Positions 46,297-57,304 of a stretch of DNA of 64,000 bases are shown piece by piece (the first letter of the stretch is position 1; every line of letters starts with the position of its first letter). Under the pieces are notes generated by a model. That model did no database searches and was not told the origin of the DNA. It saw only the letters and a list, made by a program, of their open reading frames with translations. This stretch comes from Oceanospirillum sanctuarii (GTDB lineage: Bacteria; Pseudomonadota; Gammaproteobacteria; Pseudomonadales; Halomonadaceae): positions 1,054,001 through 1,118,000 of the forward strand of contig NZ_MTBA01000004.1 in the NCBI RefSeq assembly GCF_002150805.1. The letters are read 5' to 3'. A program made the translations under genes and the position numbers.

Positions 46297-46411
46297 GATT
46301 TAACTCTCATCGTTTCGTGAGCAGGCTCTGTCCGGATTGATGCTGGATGGTAAAAAACCATCAACTGTCAGATAACGGGGTACAAAAGCCAAAGAGGTGT
46401 GCGGGGGTTTT

Positions 46412-46447
46412 AAAACACCACTGCCAGCGGGCTGACAGCGGTGTTTT
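46412..46447 (-). promoter_or_regulatory. Intercistronic stem-loop between dctP and dctQ
   Basis: A 17-base-pair stem whose two imperfect positions become G-U pairs only in the minus-strand RNA (AAAACACCGCTGTCAGC paired with GCTGGCAGTGGTGTTTT). No long T-run follows. It probably protects the dctP message or partly ends transcription so that DctP is made in excess over DctQM. Confidence 0.6.
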
Positions 46448-46540
46448 CTTCTCTACTACGCGCTTACGCTCTTAAAAAGAACCGAGCGCTACAACACAAC
46501 TTACCGGAGCAGCGCGGGCCGATCCGGTAAGACAGGGTTG

Positions 46541-47644
<1,104 letters not shown>

Positions 47645-47700
47645 CTAAACTTGCAAAGGCCAGCCCAAATGACTTTAAAGGCTGCGACCAACCTAACTAT

Positions 47701-47716
47701 TACAAGTAGAGTGCCA
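47701..47716 (-). promoter_or_regulatory. Sigma-54 promoter of dctP
   Basis: The minus strand reads TGGCAC, five bases, TTGTA, a close match to the -24/-12 consensus (TGGCAC-N5-TTGCA). Its orientation is towards dctP, giving a leader of about 165 bases. Confidence 0.8.
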
Positions 47717-47812
47717 ACTTATTAAATTCTCATTAAAAACAAACAACCTATTGTTTTATAAGAACTTTTATCAGAAAGGAGAAAGCCTCAGCGTTCTTTA
47801 ACCCGCTAATAC

Positions 47813-47830
47813 TGTGCGGTTTTTCGCACA
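47813..47830. promoter_or_regulatory. DctD-like upstream activator site
   Basis: TGTGCG, six bases, CGCACA is a perfect inverted repeat about 125-140 bases upstream of the expected dctP transcription start. It resembles the GTGCG/CGCAC sites of the sigma-54 activator DctD. A degenerate second copy (TGTGCGG and CACACA) lies at 47994-48011. Confidence 0.65.
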
Positions 47831-48167
47831 CCACATAATTAGATAGGCGGATACCCACCCAACCCTTTGGGAGAACTCTTAGACCTAGGTCTAAGCCCTG
47901 TTGACGTAATGCGTCAAAATTCGGAGCTAAATTCCCCGCCTGAGGTCGATCCTGTCCGTTTCAACAGAGCGAAAAATTCACAGATCAGTAAAGTGTGCGG
48001 CATTTCACACAACTCACGCAGCAGAGCCCCGCCATTGACGTTAACGTTAACCAATCGCATCCCCTTAACCACAGAAAACAAGCTTAAGAAATTGGCCTGC
48101 CCTTGAATTTCCATCCCTCTCCCCCATTGTTAGGTACATTCGGAACCCGATCAGCAATAGGCCCTCC

Positions 48168-48884
48168 ATGGCTCACGACTCAACACCGCAAGAAATGACC
48201 GATCAGAAAGCGCCTAATCAGAAAGTTAGTACGCCAGACTGGCAAAAGATTGAAACCGTACTGCTGGATATGGATGGCACTCTGCTGGATCTGCACTTTG
48301 ACAGTCACTTCTGGCTGGAGCATCTGCCCAAGCGTTATGCCGAGCTGCATAAACTGGATGAAGCCAGCGCACAGGAATACGTGATTACAGAGATCACTAA
48401 AGAGCAGGGCACACTGAACTGGTACAGCCTGGATTACTGGGCCAGCCACTTTAAGGTGGATATTGTTGCCCTGAAGAAAGAAGTGCAGCACCTGATCGGC
48501 TTCCGCAGCGATGCTTTAGAGTTACTGAAGTTTCTGGAGAGTCATCAGGCTCAGGTGATTCTGGCCACCAATGCCGATCATCACAGTTTGGATATCAAGT
48601 TACCTGTGACAGGACTTGATCAGTATGTGGATAAGATTGTCAGCTCAGCGGAACTGCAGATCGCTAAGGAAGATCCGGCGTTCTGGCAGGCCCTTAAGGA
48701 GAAGGTCGATTTTGATCCTGAAACGACTCTGCTGATTGATGATAACGAAACCGTGCTCGACTCCGCCCGGGAGTTTGGCATCCGTTATCTTTACACCATT
48801 ATGCAACCGGATATGCGTTCACCGGAACGCACCCTGACCCGCTATCCCGGTGTCAGTCAGTTTTCGACCATCATCGACTCCTGA
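48168..48884 (+). CDS. yrfG: HAD-superfamily nucleotidase YrfG (GMP/IMP nucleotidase)
   Basis: The 238-residue protein shows the HAD motifs: VLLDMDGTLLDLHFDS (nucleophile and acid Asp), the Thr/Ser region VILATNADHHSL, Lys in AKEDPAFWQALK and LLIDDNETVLDSAREFG. E. coli YrfG dephosphorylates purine monophosphates. The N-terminus is about 25 residues longer than in E. coli. It heads the conserved yrfG-hslR-hslO-pckA group. Confidence 0.88.
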   Translation: MAHDSTPQEMTDQKAPNQKVSTPDWQKIETVLLDMDGTLLDLHFDSHFWLEHLPKRYAELHKLDEASAQEYVITEITKEQGTLNWYSLDYWASHFKVDIVALKKEVQHLIGFRSDALELLKFLESHQAQVILATNADHHSLDIKLPVTGLDQYVDKIVSSAELQIAKEDPAFWQALKEKVDFDPETTLLIDDNETVLDSAREFGIRYLYTIMQPDMRSPERTLTRYPGVSQFSTIIDS

Positions 48885-48956
48885 ACAGAAACAGATATAG
48901 ATACAAAGACCTGCGACCTGTGGCCCGTACGCAAAGAGATTAATAAAGGTATATTG

Positions 48957-49358
48957 ATGAGCACACCGGAAACCAAAGTACGCCTCGACAAATGGCTCTG
49001 GGCGGCACGTTTCTTTAAAACCCGCGCTCTGGCGAAAAAAGCGATTGAAGGCGGTAAGGTGCATTACAACGGCGAGCGTTGCAAAAGCAGCAAGATGGCT
49101 GAAGTCGGTGCCATGCTAACCCTGCCACAGGGCTGGGATGAGAAACGCATTGAGATTATCGCCCTGTCAGATCAGCGCCGTGGCGCACCGGAAGCGGCCC
49201 TTCTTTATAAAGAGACGGCAGAAAGTGTTAAAAAGCGGGAAGAAGAAGCTGAAAAACGCAAGCTGCTGAAATCTGCCCTCGGCGCACCGGAAAACCGTCC
49301 GAATAAAAAGGACCGTCGCATGATCCATCGTTTCAAGCGGATCGACTCTGAACAGTAA
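48957..49358 (+). CDS. hslR: Heat-shock protein 15 (HslR), RNA-binding S4-domain protein
   Basis: HslR binds free 50S subunits carrying nascent chains, rescuing stalled translation after heat shock. The 133-residue protein has the S4 RNA-binding domain (VRLDKWLWAARFFKTRALAKKAIEGGKVHYNGER) and a Lys/Arg-rich helical C-terminus (ESVKKREEEAEKRKLL). The ATG at 48957 has AAAGGT upstream; an in-frame TTG immediately before is disregarded. It follows yrfG and precedes hslO as in E. coli. Confidence 0.94.
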   Translation: MSTPETKVRLDKWLWAARFFKTRALAKKAIEGGKVHYNGERCKSSKMAEVGAMLTLPQGWDEKRIEIIALSDQRRGAPEAALLYKETAESVKKREEEAEKRKLLKSALGAPENRPNKKDRRMIHRFKRIDSEQ

Positions 49359-49616
49359 ACGGCTCCGAACAGTAGACAACTCTGAACTACCGATGGGTCT
49401 GAACTATAATGCTCTGAGCTATATGCTCCGAAAATAACAGAGCCCCCGGCCTTGTCCTTGCAGGCTTACGCCTCAGGAAAGGACTAACCCATTTTCCACA
49501 GAATCGGTTGTTTCAGTTGTATATATAGAAACAATAAAAGCAACAGATCCTGTAAACCGCACTAATCAGAAATACGGTGACCTGAAAGCCACCGACATTA
49601 CAGACAGAAGAGATTT

Positions 49617-50489
49617 ATGAGCCAATTCGATTTTATTCAGCGCTTTATTATTGATAACTCACCGGTTCGCGGCGAGATCGTTCGACTGAAAGACAGCTTT
49701 CAGGAAGTGCTGGATAAGCACGATTACCCACCAGCTATCGAAAAACAGCTGGGTGAGATGCTGGCTGCTGTCGCGCTGTTGACCGCCATCGTCAAAGTGG
49801 ATGGCATCCTGTCCCTTCAGGCTCGCGGTGCCGGAGCCTGCAGTCTTCTGATGGCAGAATCCAATCCCGGTGGTGACCTGCGCGCTATCGCTCGCTGGGA
49901 AGGCGATATCGGCGAGGCCAACAGCCTGCAAGAACTGATGGGGAACGGCCAACTGGTGATCACTATCGAACCCACCAACGGCAAGCGCTATCAGGGTATT
50001 ATCTCTCTGGAACGTGAGACTCTGGCTCACTGCCTGGAGCAATATTTCGAACAATCAGAACAGCTGCCAAGCCGCCTCTGGCTGAACGTCACCGACAAGG
50101 TTGCGTCAGGCTTTATGCTGCAGGCTCTCCCCTCTGAGCGCACCGAAGCCGATATCAACGCCTGGGAGCACGCGGTAAGTCTGGCAGAAACCCTGAAGGA
50201 TGAAGAGATGGCTTCGCTGCCTTTTGAAGAGCTGCTGCATCGCCTGTACCATCAGGAAGAGGTGCGCATCTTCGAAGGCAGTCCACTGCGCTTCCAGTGC
50301 ACCTGCTCAGAAGAGCGTGTGAAAAATGCTCTGGTCAGCATGGGCAAAGCTGAACTGAATGAAGTGATCAAAGAACGCGGCGCAGTTGAGAGTAAATGCC
50401 AGTTCTGTAACACCCTCTACAGCTTTAATGCTGCAGATATCGAAAGCCTGTTTGATGACCCGGAAGCACCATCCCCGGTGATCCACTAA
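49617..50489 (+). CDS. hslO: Redox-activated chaperone Hsp33
   Basis: Hsp33 is a holdase switched on by oxidative unfolding. The 290-residue protein keeps the C-terminal zinc-binding redox switch (CTCSEERV and CQFCN, the CxC...CxxC pattern at about residues 230-270) and N-terminal fold motifs (RGEIVRLKDSFQEVL, GAGACSLLMAESNP). It follows hslR after 258 bases and ends before a strong terminator. Confidence 0.96.
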   Translation: MSQFDFIQRFIIDNSPVRGEIVRLKDSFQEVLDKHDYPPAIEKQLGEMLAAVALLTAIVKVDGILSLQARGAGACSLLMAESNPGGDLRAIARWEGDIGEANSLQELMGNGQLVITIEPTNGKRYQGIISLERETLAHCLEQYFEQSEQLPSRLWLNVTDKVASGFMLQALPSERTEADINAWEHAVSLAETLKDEEMASLPFEELLHRLYHQEEVRIFEGSPLRFQCTCSEERVKNALVSMGKAELNEVIKERGAVESKCQFCNTLYSFNAADIESLFDDPEAPSPVIH

Positions 50490-50524
50490 TCCGTTAACCG
50501 GACACTAATTACTTATCGGGTTAG

Positions 50525-50561
50525 CAATAAAGCAGGAGGCAAATGCCTCCTGCTTTATTGT
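50525..50561 (+). terminator. Intrinsic terminator of hslO
   Basis: A 17-base perfect stem (arms CAATAAAGCAGGAGGCA / TGCCTCCTGCTTTATTG) followed by TTTG. Confidence 0.8.
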
Positions 50562-51071
50562 TTGCTGACCCGTTTTCGGGTTTAATTCATGCTCTTCTGA
50601 CCGCTTTTGAATCTTCTCTATATTGCGCGCCAAAAGAGTGCATTTTTCTTCGTTTTCTAACGATTATTTCTTGTAGTAAAACTACAAAACTGCGAAAAAC
50701 GCCTTCCGAAAACAGCTTTAAAAGTGAACATACGGTCAAAAAACAGACGACCGATCATTTTTTTATCACTCATTTCGAATTTATTTTGCTGAAGTTGCCC
50801 TTAGTAAGAACCTCTATCATTTAGAGCGTAAACCATCTTTAACACTGAAATTTCAGCGAAATACTCTAAAAACATCTGCGATTTTGTGTGCATCTGCATC
50901 AAGAATTTTGTTTTGTAACTGTTTTTCAGGATTTTCTTCCTGTTGGGGCTTCGCACACACCCGCTTTTTTTGCCATAATACGCCCCTAAAAACCGCTTCC
51001 GCAGGCAGACTGCTTTTTGGATATTTTCCGGAAACGACACGACCTGAGAGGAACGGTTTTTTTGATACCCG

Positions 51072-51120
51072 CTTGGTAATTTGCCCGCTTTGGTAAATTT
51101 ACTCTTGGTAAGTTTGCCCG
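51072..51120 (+). repeat. Three tandem imperfect 16-17-bp repeats upstream of pckA
   Basis: CTTGGTAATTTGCCCG (51072-51087), CTTTGGTAAATTTACTC (51088-51104) and TTGGTAAGTTTGCCCG (51105-51120) stand head to tail, ending 43 bases before the pckA ATG. They may be regulator sites or leader repeats. Confidence 0.65.
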
Positions 51121-51163
51121 GTTTGATAGTAGTTGATCGGCTGGAGCCGAAGGACACAAGTAA

Positions 51164-52720
51164 ATGACGACATCGATTGACGATAGCTCTGTAATGACGT
51201 TCACCAACCTCAGCACTGCTGAATTGGTTCAAATGGCTGTTCAACGTAAAGAAGGCGAACTGGCCAGCAACGGAGCTTTGGTAGTATCTACTGGCCACCG
51301 CACCGGCCGCTCTCCAATGGATCGTTTCATTGTTGAAGAGCCTAGCACTGCAGACCTGATCGAATGGGGCGCAATCAACCGTCCGTTCGACGCAGCAAAA
51401 TTCGACGCTCTGTGGGACCGAGTAGAAGAGTATCTGACTCAGAAAGATACTTTTGTCTCCGAGCTGCATGTTGGTGCCGATCCGGAGCACTACCTGCCGA
51501 TCCGTGTTACCACTGAAACTGCGTGGCACAACCTGTTTGGCCGCACCCTGTTTGTTCGTCCTGACGAATTCAACCCGAAAAACAAGGGTGAGTGGCAGAT
51601 CATGAACGCGCCTCAGTTCACTTGTGAACCTGAGCGTGACGGCACCAACTCCGACGGTACCGTAATCATCAACTTTGCTAAGCGCAAAGTACTTCTGGCT
51701 GGCATGCAGTATGCTGGTGAGATGAAAAAAGCGATGTTCTCTGTGCAGAACTTCCTGCTGCCTGAAAAAGACGTTCTGCCGATGCACTGCTCTGCAAACG
51801 TTGGCGAAGATGGCGAAACAACTCTGTTCTTCGGTCTGTCCGGCACCGGTAAGACCACCCTGTCTGCAGACCCTGAGCGTTACCTGATCGGTGATGACGA
51901 GCACGGCTGGGGCAAAGGCGTTGTATTCAACATCGAAGGCGGCTGCTACGCGAAATGTATCGACCTGTCTCAGAAAAACGAGCCAGTAATCTGGGACGCG
52001 ATTAAGTTCGGTTCCGTACTGGAAAACGTTGTTCTGGATGGCAACAAGACTCCGGATTACACCGACGTAAGCCTGACTCAGAACACCCGTGCAGCCTACC
52101 CGCTGGAGCACATCGAAAAACGTGTTCTGGAAAACCGCGCTGGCGAGCCTAAAGCAATCGTATTCCTGACCTGTGACCTGACGGGTGTACTGCCTCCTGT
52201 TTCTGTTCTGTCCAAAGAAGCAGCGGCTTACCACTTCCTGTCCGGTTACACCGCTCTGGTAGGTTCTACCGAAATGGGTTCCGGTGGCGGCATCAAGTCC
52301 ACCTTCTCTACCTGCTTCGGCGCACCTTTCTTCCCACGTCCTGCAGCTGAGTACGCTGAGCTCCTGATCAAGCGTATCGAAGAATTTGGTTCTAAAGTGT
52401 ATCTGGTTAACACTGGCTGGACCGGCGGTTCATACGGTGAAGGTCAGCGCTTCAGCATCCCAACTACCCGTGGCATCATCTCTGCAATTCAGAATGGCGC
52501 ACTGGAAGATGTTGAAACAGTTCAGCTGGAAGGCATCAACCTGGCTGTACCTACCGAGGTACCAGGCGTTGAAACCAACCTGCTGCAACCTCGTGGCACT
52601 TGGGCTAACGCTGAAAGCTATGATGCGGCAGCTAAAGAGCTGGCAGCTAAATTCGTTGAAAACTTCAAGAAGTTCAACGATGTGGACGAAGCGATCATCG
52701 CTGCAGGTCCTCAGCTGTAA
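51164..52720 (+). CDS. pckA: Phosphoenolpyruvate carboxykinase (ATP)
   Basis: PckA decarboxylates oxaloacetate to PEP in gluconeogenesis, linking the TCA cycle to sugars. The 518-residue protein has [14 protein letters not shown]-type [14 protein letters not shown], the kinase-1a P-loop [16 protein letters not shown], the metal-binding [21 protein letters not shown] and [22 protein letters not shown]. It is the ATP-type enzyme. It follows hslO after 674 bases and ends with a perfect terminator. Together with the TRAP C4-dicarboxylate system it supports growth on succinate- or malate-like substrates. Confidence 0.97.
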   Translation: MTTSIDDSSVMTFTNLSTAELVQMAVQRKEGELASNGALVVSTGHRTGRSPMDRFIVEEPSTADLIEWGAINRPFDAAKFDALWDRVEEYLTQKDTFVSELHVGADPEHYLPIRVTTETAWHNLFGRTLFVRPDEFNPKNKGEWQIMNAPQFTCEPERDGTNSDGTVIINFAKRKVLLAGMQYAGEMKKAMFSVQNFLLPEKDVLPMHCSANVGEDGETTLFFGLSGTGKTTLSADPERYLIGDDEHGWGKGVVFNIEGGCYAKCIDLSQKNEPVIWDAIKFGSVLENVVLDGNKTPDYTDVSLTQNTRAAYPLEHIEKRVLENRAGEPKAIVFLTCDLTGVLPPVSVLSKEAAAYHFLSGYTALVGSTEMGSGGGIKSTFSTCFGAPFFPRPAAEYAELLIKRIEEFGSKVYLVNTGWTGGSYGEGQRFSIPTTRGIISAIQNGALEDVETVQLEGINLAVPTEVPGVETNLLQPRGTWANAESYDAAAKELAAKFVENFKKFNDVDEAIIAAGPQL

Positions 52721-52760
52721 GATCCGTTTCCGGCTGTTTGATCAGCCGGCGGATTCCAGA

Positions 52761-52793
52761 AAAAGGCGAACACTCCAGTGTTCGCCTTTTTTG
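52761..52793 (+). terminator. Intrinsic terminator of pckA
   Basis: A 14-base perfect stem (AAAAGGCGAACACT / AGTGTTCGCCTTTT) followed by T. Confidence 0.92.
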
Positions 52794-52866
52794 CTTTCCA
52801 GGGCAGAGTGAACCATAAGCGTTGCAGATCGTTACTCCGGTTCTACATTTTTTTGCCAGAAAAATT

Positions 52867-52895
52867 TTGCCCCAAACCTCACCTTACTGTATAAA
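52867..52895 (+). promoter_or_regulatory. Sigma-70 promoter of tex
   Basis: TTGCCC, 17-base spacer, TATAAA; the leader to tex would be about 125 bases. Confidence 0.65.
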
Positions 52896-53028
52896 ATCAC
52901 AGCTTAATTTTTTAGCGATATCAATTCGTTAGCGGATAAACTTTAGCCCATTCATTTTTCATTCGGGCTGTCCGGCTCCGCCTGCGTACCGATACCCCAA
53001 ATTCAAGACAGAATAGAGAGTTGTCTTC

Positions 53029-55371
53029 ATGGATCAGATCTCCCAACGTATTGCCGATGAACTCAGCGTCAAACAGACTCAGGTCAGCGCTGCCGTAGCC
53101 CTTTTGGATGAAGGCTCAACCGTTCCCTTTATCGCGCGATACCGTAAAGAGGTCACCGGTGGTCTGGACGATACCCAGCTGCGTAACCTTGAAGAACGCC
53201 TGCGCTATCTGCGCGAACTGGAAGACCGTCGCAGCACGGTTCTGAAAAGCATCGACGATCAGGGCAAACTGTCCGACGAGCTGAAAGCTGACATTCTCGC
53301 AGCAGAAACCAAAACCCGTCTGGAAGATCTCTACCTGCCTTATAAGCCTAAGCGCCGAACCAAGGCACAGATTGCCCGCGAAGCCGGTCTTGAGCCTCTG
53401 GCTGATCTGCTGTTTAGCAATCCGGAAACGGATCCACAGACTGCCGCCGAAGATTACCTCAACGCCGACGCCGGTATTACAGATACCAAAGCGGCGCTGG
53501 ACGGGGCTAAACAGATTCTGATGGAACGCTTCAGTGAAGACGCCAGCCTGCTGGATACCCTGCGTACCAAACTCTGGCAGCAGGGCGAACTTCAGTCCCG
53601 CGTGGTTCCCGGTCAGGAACAGGCCGGTGAAAAATTCAGCGATTACTTTGAACACAACGAAGCGGTCAGCAAAACACCATCCCACCGTGCGCTGGCGATG
53701 TTCCGAGGCCGTAACGAAGGAGCCCTGCAGCTGGCCATCGTTCTGCCTGAAGCGGAAGAGCTCAAGATTCATCCCTGCGAGGAGATTATCGCCCGTCATT
53801 TCGGTATCGAAGATCAGAAGCGCCCGGCAGATACCTGGCTGAAAGAGGTGGTGCGCTGGACATGGCGCGTTAAGCTGCTGACCCATATCGAAACCGAACT
53901 TATGACCCGACTGCGTGAAGCTGCTGAAGCGGAAGCGATCAAGGTATTTGCCGGCAACCTGAAGGACCTGCTGCTGGCAGCTCCTGCAGGCCCCCGCGCT
54001 ACTCTGGGTCTCGACCCGGGCCTGCGCACCGGTGTTAAGGTTGCGGTTGTTGATCACACCGGCAAACTACTGGATCACAGCACCATTTACCCTCACGCAC
54101 CGAAGAATCAGTGGCGTGAATCCTTGGCCGTGCTGGCAGCACTGGTCAGCAAATACGATGTCGATCTGATCAGTATCGGTAACGGCACTGCATCCCGTGA
54201 AACCGATAAACTGGCTGGCGATCTGGTTAAGCTGATCAAGGATCGCAAAGTCAGCAAGATTATGGTGAGCGAAGCCGGTGCTTCGGTTTACTCCGCATCT
54301 GAGCTCGCCGCAAAAGAGTTCCCGGATCTGGATGTGAGCATCCGCGGTGCGGTATCCATTGCCCGTCGCCTGCAGGACCCTCTGGCAGAGCTGGTGAAGA
54401 TCGATCCGAAATCGATCGGTGTAGGCCAGTACCAGCACGACGTTTCCCAGACTCAGCTGGCCCGCAGCCTTGAAGCCGTTGTGGAAGACTGTGTAAACGC
54501 TGTTGGCGTGGATGTAAATACAGCCTCGGTGGCACTGCTCAACCGGGTATCCGGTCTTAACGCCACTCTGGCTCAGAACATCATCAGCTACCGCGATGAG
54601 AACGGCACCTTTAACAGCCGCACCGATCTGAAAAAAGTCGCCCGTCTTGGCCCGAAAGCCTTTGAACAGTGCGCCGGTTTCCTGCGTATTATGCAGGGTA
54701 AGAACCCGCTGGACGCCTCTGCGGTTCACCCGGAAGCCTACCCTGTGGTGAAAAAGATTGCTGAAAACAGTGGTCGAAAAGTGGATAGCCTGATCGGTGA
54801 TTCCGGCTTCCTGAAGGGAGTTAATCCGGCGGAATACACCGATGAAAACTTTGGTCTGCCAACGGTAACTGACATTCTGAAAGAGTTGGACAAGCCGGGT
54901 CGTGACCCTCGCCCTGAGTTTAAAGCGGCCGAGTTTATGGAAGGCGTTGAAGAGATCAGTGATCTTAAGCCGGGCATGATTCTGGAAGGCTCCGTCACCA
55001 ACGTTACCAACTTTGGTGCTTTTGTCGATGTGGGTGTGCATCAGGATGGTCTGGTGCATATCTCTGCGCTGTCCAACACCTTTGTGGAAGACCCGCGTAC
55101 CGTGGTGAAAGCGGGTGATATTGTGCAGGTTAAGGTGATCGATGTGGATCAGCAGCGCCGCCGTATCGCGCTGTCGATGCGCCTGAACGACGAACCGGAA
55201 GCACAACAAAGCCACAGTGGTGCCGGTAACGATAAAGGCCGAGGCCGTAATTACTCCTCTGCGAACCAAAATAAACGGGGTCAGAGCGGTAAAGATCAGG
55301 GTGGCCAAAATGGTGGTATGGGTACATTAGGAATGTTGCTTGCCCAAGCACAGCAAAAACAGCGAAAATAG
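53029..55371 (+). CDS. tex: Tex-family transcription accessory protein (S1 domain)
   Basis: Tex is a nucleic-acid-binding protein associated with transcription, related to eukaryotic Spt6. The 780-residue protein has the Tex N-terminal helical region ([27 protein letters not shown]) and the YqgF/RNase H-like domain ([16 protein letters not shown]). The HhH region follows ([21 protein letters not shown]) and the S1 RNA-binding domain sits near 660-730 ([31 protein letters not shown]). A Gly/Asn/Gln-rich tail closes it. It precedes gshA as in Pseudomonas. Confidence 0.95.
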   Translation: MDQISQRIADELSVKQTQVSAAVALLDEGSTVPFIARYRKEVTGGLDDTQLRNLEERLRYLRELEDRRSTVLKSIDDQGKLSDELKADILAAETKTRLEDLYLPYKPKRRTKAQIAREAGLEPLADLLFSNPETDPQTAAEDYLNADAGITDTKAALDGAKQILMERFSEDASLLDTLRTKLWQQGELQSRVVPGQEQAGEKFSDYFEHNEAVSKTPSHRALAMFRGRNEGALQLAIVLPEAEELKIHPCEEIIARHFGIEDQKRPADTWLKEVVRWTWRVKLLTHIETELMTRLREAAEAEAIKVFAGNLKDLLLAAPAGPRATLGLDPGLRTGVKVAVVDHTGKLLDHSTIYPHAPKNQWRESLAVLAALVSKYDVDLISIGNGTASRETDKLAGDLVKLIKDRKVSKIMVSEAGASVYSASELAAKEFPDLDVSIRGAVSIARRLQDPLAELVKIDPKSIGVGQYQHDVSQTQLARSLEAVVEDCVNAVGVDVNTASVALLNRVSGLNATLAQNIISYRDENGTFNSRTDLKKVARLGPKAFEQCAGFLRIMQGKNPLDASAVHPEAYPVVKKIAENSGRKVDSLIGDSGFLKGVNPAEYTDENFGLPTVTDILKELDKPGRDPRPEFKAAEFMEGVEEISDLKPGMILEGSVTNVTNFGAFVDVGVHQDGLVHISALSNTFVEDPRTVVKAGDIVQVKVIDVDQQRRRIALSMRLNDEPEAQQSHSGAGNDKGRGRNYSSANQNKRGQSGKDQGGQNGGMGTLGMLLAQAQQKQRK

Positions 55372-55615
55372 CGCCATTAAAGTATCCTGACAAAAGCAGT
55401 CGGGATTGCTGTCGACTCATTTTGGCAGCTTAACTTTTTGACGACACCGCTTGAAGCCTGATTCTGCGCCCCCATATTGGCAGATCAGGCTTTTTTCGAC
55501 TGGCAAAGGCCGGTTTGTTGCAGATGAATCCGCTGTTAGCTCACCTCCCAAAGAGCTTAATAGCGACTGAACGCTTTATGCGCCGGCCCCGCCGGTTGGT
55601 ATTAGGGGAAGCACC

Positions 55616-57205
55616 TTGACCAAAACCATCAAAGATCGTATCGAGTTTTTACGCCCTGTTGCCCAGCGCGGTCTGTTTACCCAGATCAAGCGCGGACTCG
55701 AAAAGGAAGGTTTACGTACAACGCCAACAAGCAATCTGGCGCAAACCGATCACCCGAAGGCTCTTGGTTCAACACTGACCCACCCCTACATCACCACAGA
55801 CTATTCGGAAGCGCTGCTGGAGTTTATTACGCCGGTATCCAGCAAACTGAATGAAACGCTGGATTTTCTGAAGGATCTGCACGCTTTCAGCTATCGTCAC
55901 TTGGGTGACGAAGTGATCTGGCCTGCCAGCATGCCGTGCAAATTGCAGGGTAATGAGAGCATCCCCATCGCCCGCTACGGCAGCTCAAACTCCGGCACCA
56001 TGAAAACCGTTTACCGTCATGGCCTGTCCTGGCGTTACGGCCGCATCATGCAGTCGATTGCGGGTCTGCACTACAACTTCTCCCTGCCGGAGCAGTTGTG
56101 GCCAGCACTGCTGCACCTGAAATATCCTGAGCGCGATGCCAAAGATCCTCAGGTTCTGCAGGACTTTATCTCAGAACAGTATTTTGCCCTGATCCGAAAT
56201 TTCCGCCGCTACAGCTGGCTGCTGCTTTACCTGTTTGGTGCTTCACCAGCGGTGGATAAGAGCTTTGTTGAAGGCAAACAGCACCCGCTGGATGAACTGG
56301 ATCAGGACAGCCTTTATCTGCCCTACGCAACCTCACTGCGTATGAGCGGACTGGGTTACCAGAACAATGTTCAGTCGAGCCTTAAGATCTGCTTTAACTC
56401 CCTGGAAAATTACGTTCGCACCCTGACCCATGCGATCCAAACCCCTTATGCGCCATATCAGGAACTGGGCGTAAAGGTGGATGATACCTACCGTCAGCTG
56501 AACACCAATATCCTGCAGATCGAAAACGAATACTACAGCGACATCCGTCCGAAGCGTGTCGCGGAGAGTGGAGAACGCCCATCTGAAGCGCTGACCGAGC
56601 GCGGCGTTGAGTACATTGAGGTGCGCTGCATCGATCTGAACCCGTTTGAAGCCATTGGCATCACAGAAACTCAGGCACGCTTTGTCGATACCTTCCTGCT
56701 GTTCTGTTTGCTGGAAAACAGTGCTCAGATTCCGGATGACGAGTGCGCCATGCTGGATGAGAATCACAGCAAGATTGTTAATCGTGGCCGTGAACCGGGT
56801 CTTATGCTGCAAACGCCAGAGGGTGAGCTTTCCCGAGAGCAGTGGAGTCATCAGCTGTTTGATCGCCTGCAACCTGTGGCGGATCTGCTGGATAGCGCCA
56901 ATGACAAAGCGGAACATAAGGCCGCACTGGATGCGTTCCGCCCATTGATCGACCAACCGGAACTGACACCTTCAGCCAAAGTGCTTGAGGCGGTTCGTAA
57001 AGTCGGTAGCTTTACTGCCTTTGCCCAGCAGCAGGCGAATCAACAGGCTGAAGTACTGCGCACAGCTCCAATCAACAAAGCTCGCGAAGCGCTGTTCAGC
57101 CAGCTGTCAGAAAGCTCTATTCGTCAGCAGTCCGATCTGGAAGAAGCTGATCTGGTAGATTTCGACACCTTCCTGGCTAACTACATGGCTCGCCAGAGCG
57201 CATAA
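55616..57205 (+). CDS. gshA: Glutamate-cysteine ligase (gammaproteobacterial type)
   Basis: GshA makes gamma-glutamylcysteine, the first and limiting step of glutathione synthesis. The 529-residue protein shows GLEKEGLRTTPTSNLAQTDHP, STLTHPYITTDYSEALLEFITP, DEVIWPASMPC, IPIARYGSSNSGTMKTVYRHGLSWRYGRIMQSIAGLHYNFS, and IEVRCIDLNPFEAIGI. The start is a TTG at 55616 with AGGGGA six to seven bases upstream. A bidirectional terminator follows. Confidence 0.96.
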   Translation: MTKTIKDRIEFLRPVAQRGLFTQIKRGLEKEGLRTTPTSNLAQTDHPKALGSTLTHPYITTDYSEALLEFITPVSSKLNETLDFLKDLHAFSYRHLGDEVIWPASMPCKLQGNESIPIARYGSSNSGTMKTVYRHGLSWRYGRIMQSIAGLHYNFSLPEQLWPALLHLKYPERDAKDPQVLQDFISEQYFALIRNFRRYSWLLLYLFGASPAVDKSFVEGKQHPLDELDQDSLYLPYATSLRMSGLGYQNNVQSSLKICFNSLENYVRTLTHAIQTPYAPYQELGVKVDDTYRQLNTNILQIENEYYSDIRPKRVAESGERPSEALTERGVEYIEVRCIDLNPFEAIGITETQARFVDTFLLFCLLENSAQIPDDECAMLDENHSKIVNRGREPGLMLQTPEGELSREQWSHQLFDRLQPVADLLDSANDKAEHKAALDAFRPLIDQPELTPSAKVLEAVRKVGSFTAFAQQQANQQAEVLRTAPINKAREALFSQLSESSIRQQSDLEEADLVDFDTFLANYMARQSA

Positions 57206-57232
57206 AGCTCAACGTCTTTTTTCGACAAAAAC

Positions 57233-57267
57233 AAAAAAACCGCTGATGAATCATCAGCGGTTTTTTT
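57233..57267. terminator. Bidirectional terminator between gshA and the FliL-like gene
   Basis: A run of A, AACCGCTGATGA, loop, TCATCAGCGGTT and a run of seven T: it ends gshA (plus) and the FliL-like gene (minus). Confidence 0.9.
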
Positions 57268-57304
57268 ATGCCGTCAGGCTGTGATGGTCTAAACCATCGG
57301 CAGC

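Larger units (their letters stand above)
50490..51163. other. Long intergenic region upstream of pckA
   Basis: The 674 bases hold the hslO terminator, an AT-rich stretch without genes, a weak promoter candidate (TTCGCA-18-CATAAT ending at 50979) and three tandem repeats just before pckA. Confidence 0.45.
52721..53028. other. Intergenic region between pckA and tex
   Basis: The 308 bases hold the pckA terminator and the tex promoter; the rest is AT-rich with no other feature seen. Confidence 0.5.

Noticed and set aside
47867-48106. 79-codon plus-strand frame in the dctP control region
   Set aside because: It spans a degenerate DctD-like site, lacks a good ribosome-binding site and has no family resemblance.
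50801-52234. 477-codon open frame on the minus strand
   Set aside because: It is antisense to pckA for most of its length and shows no family motifs.
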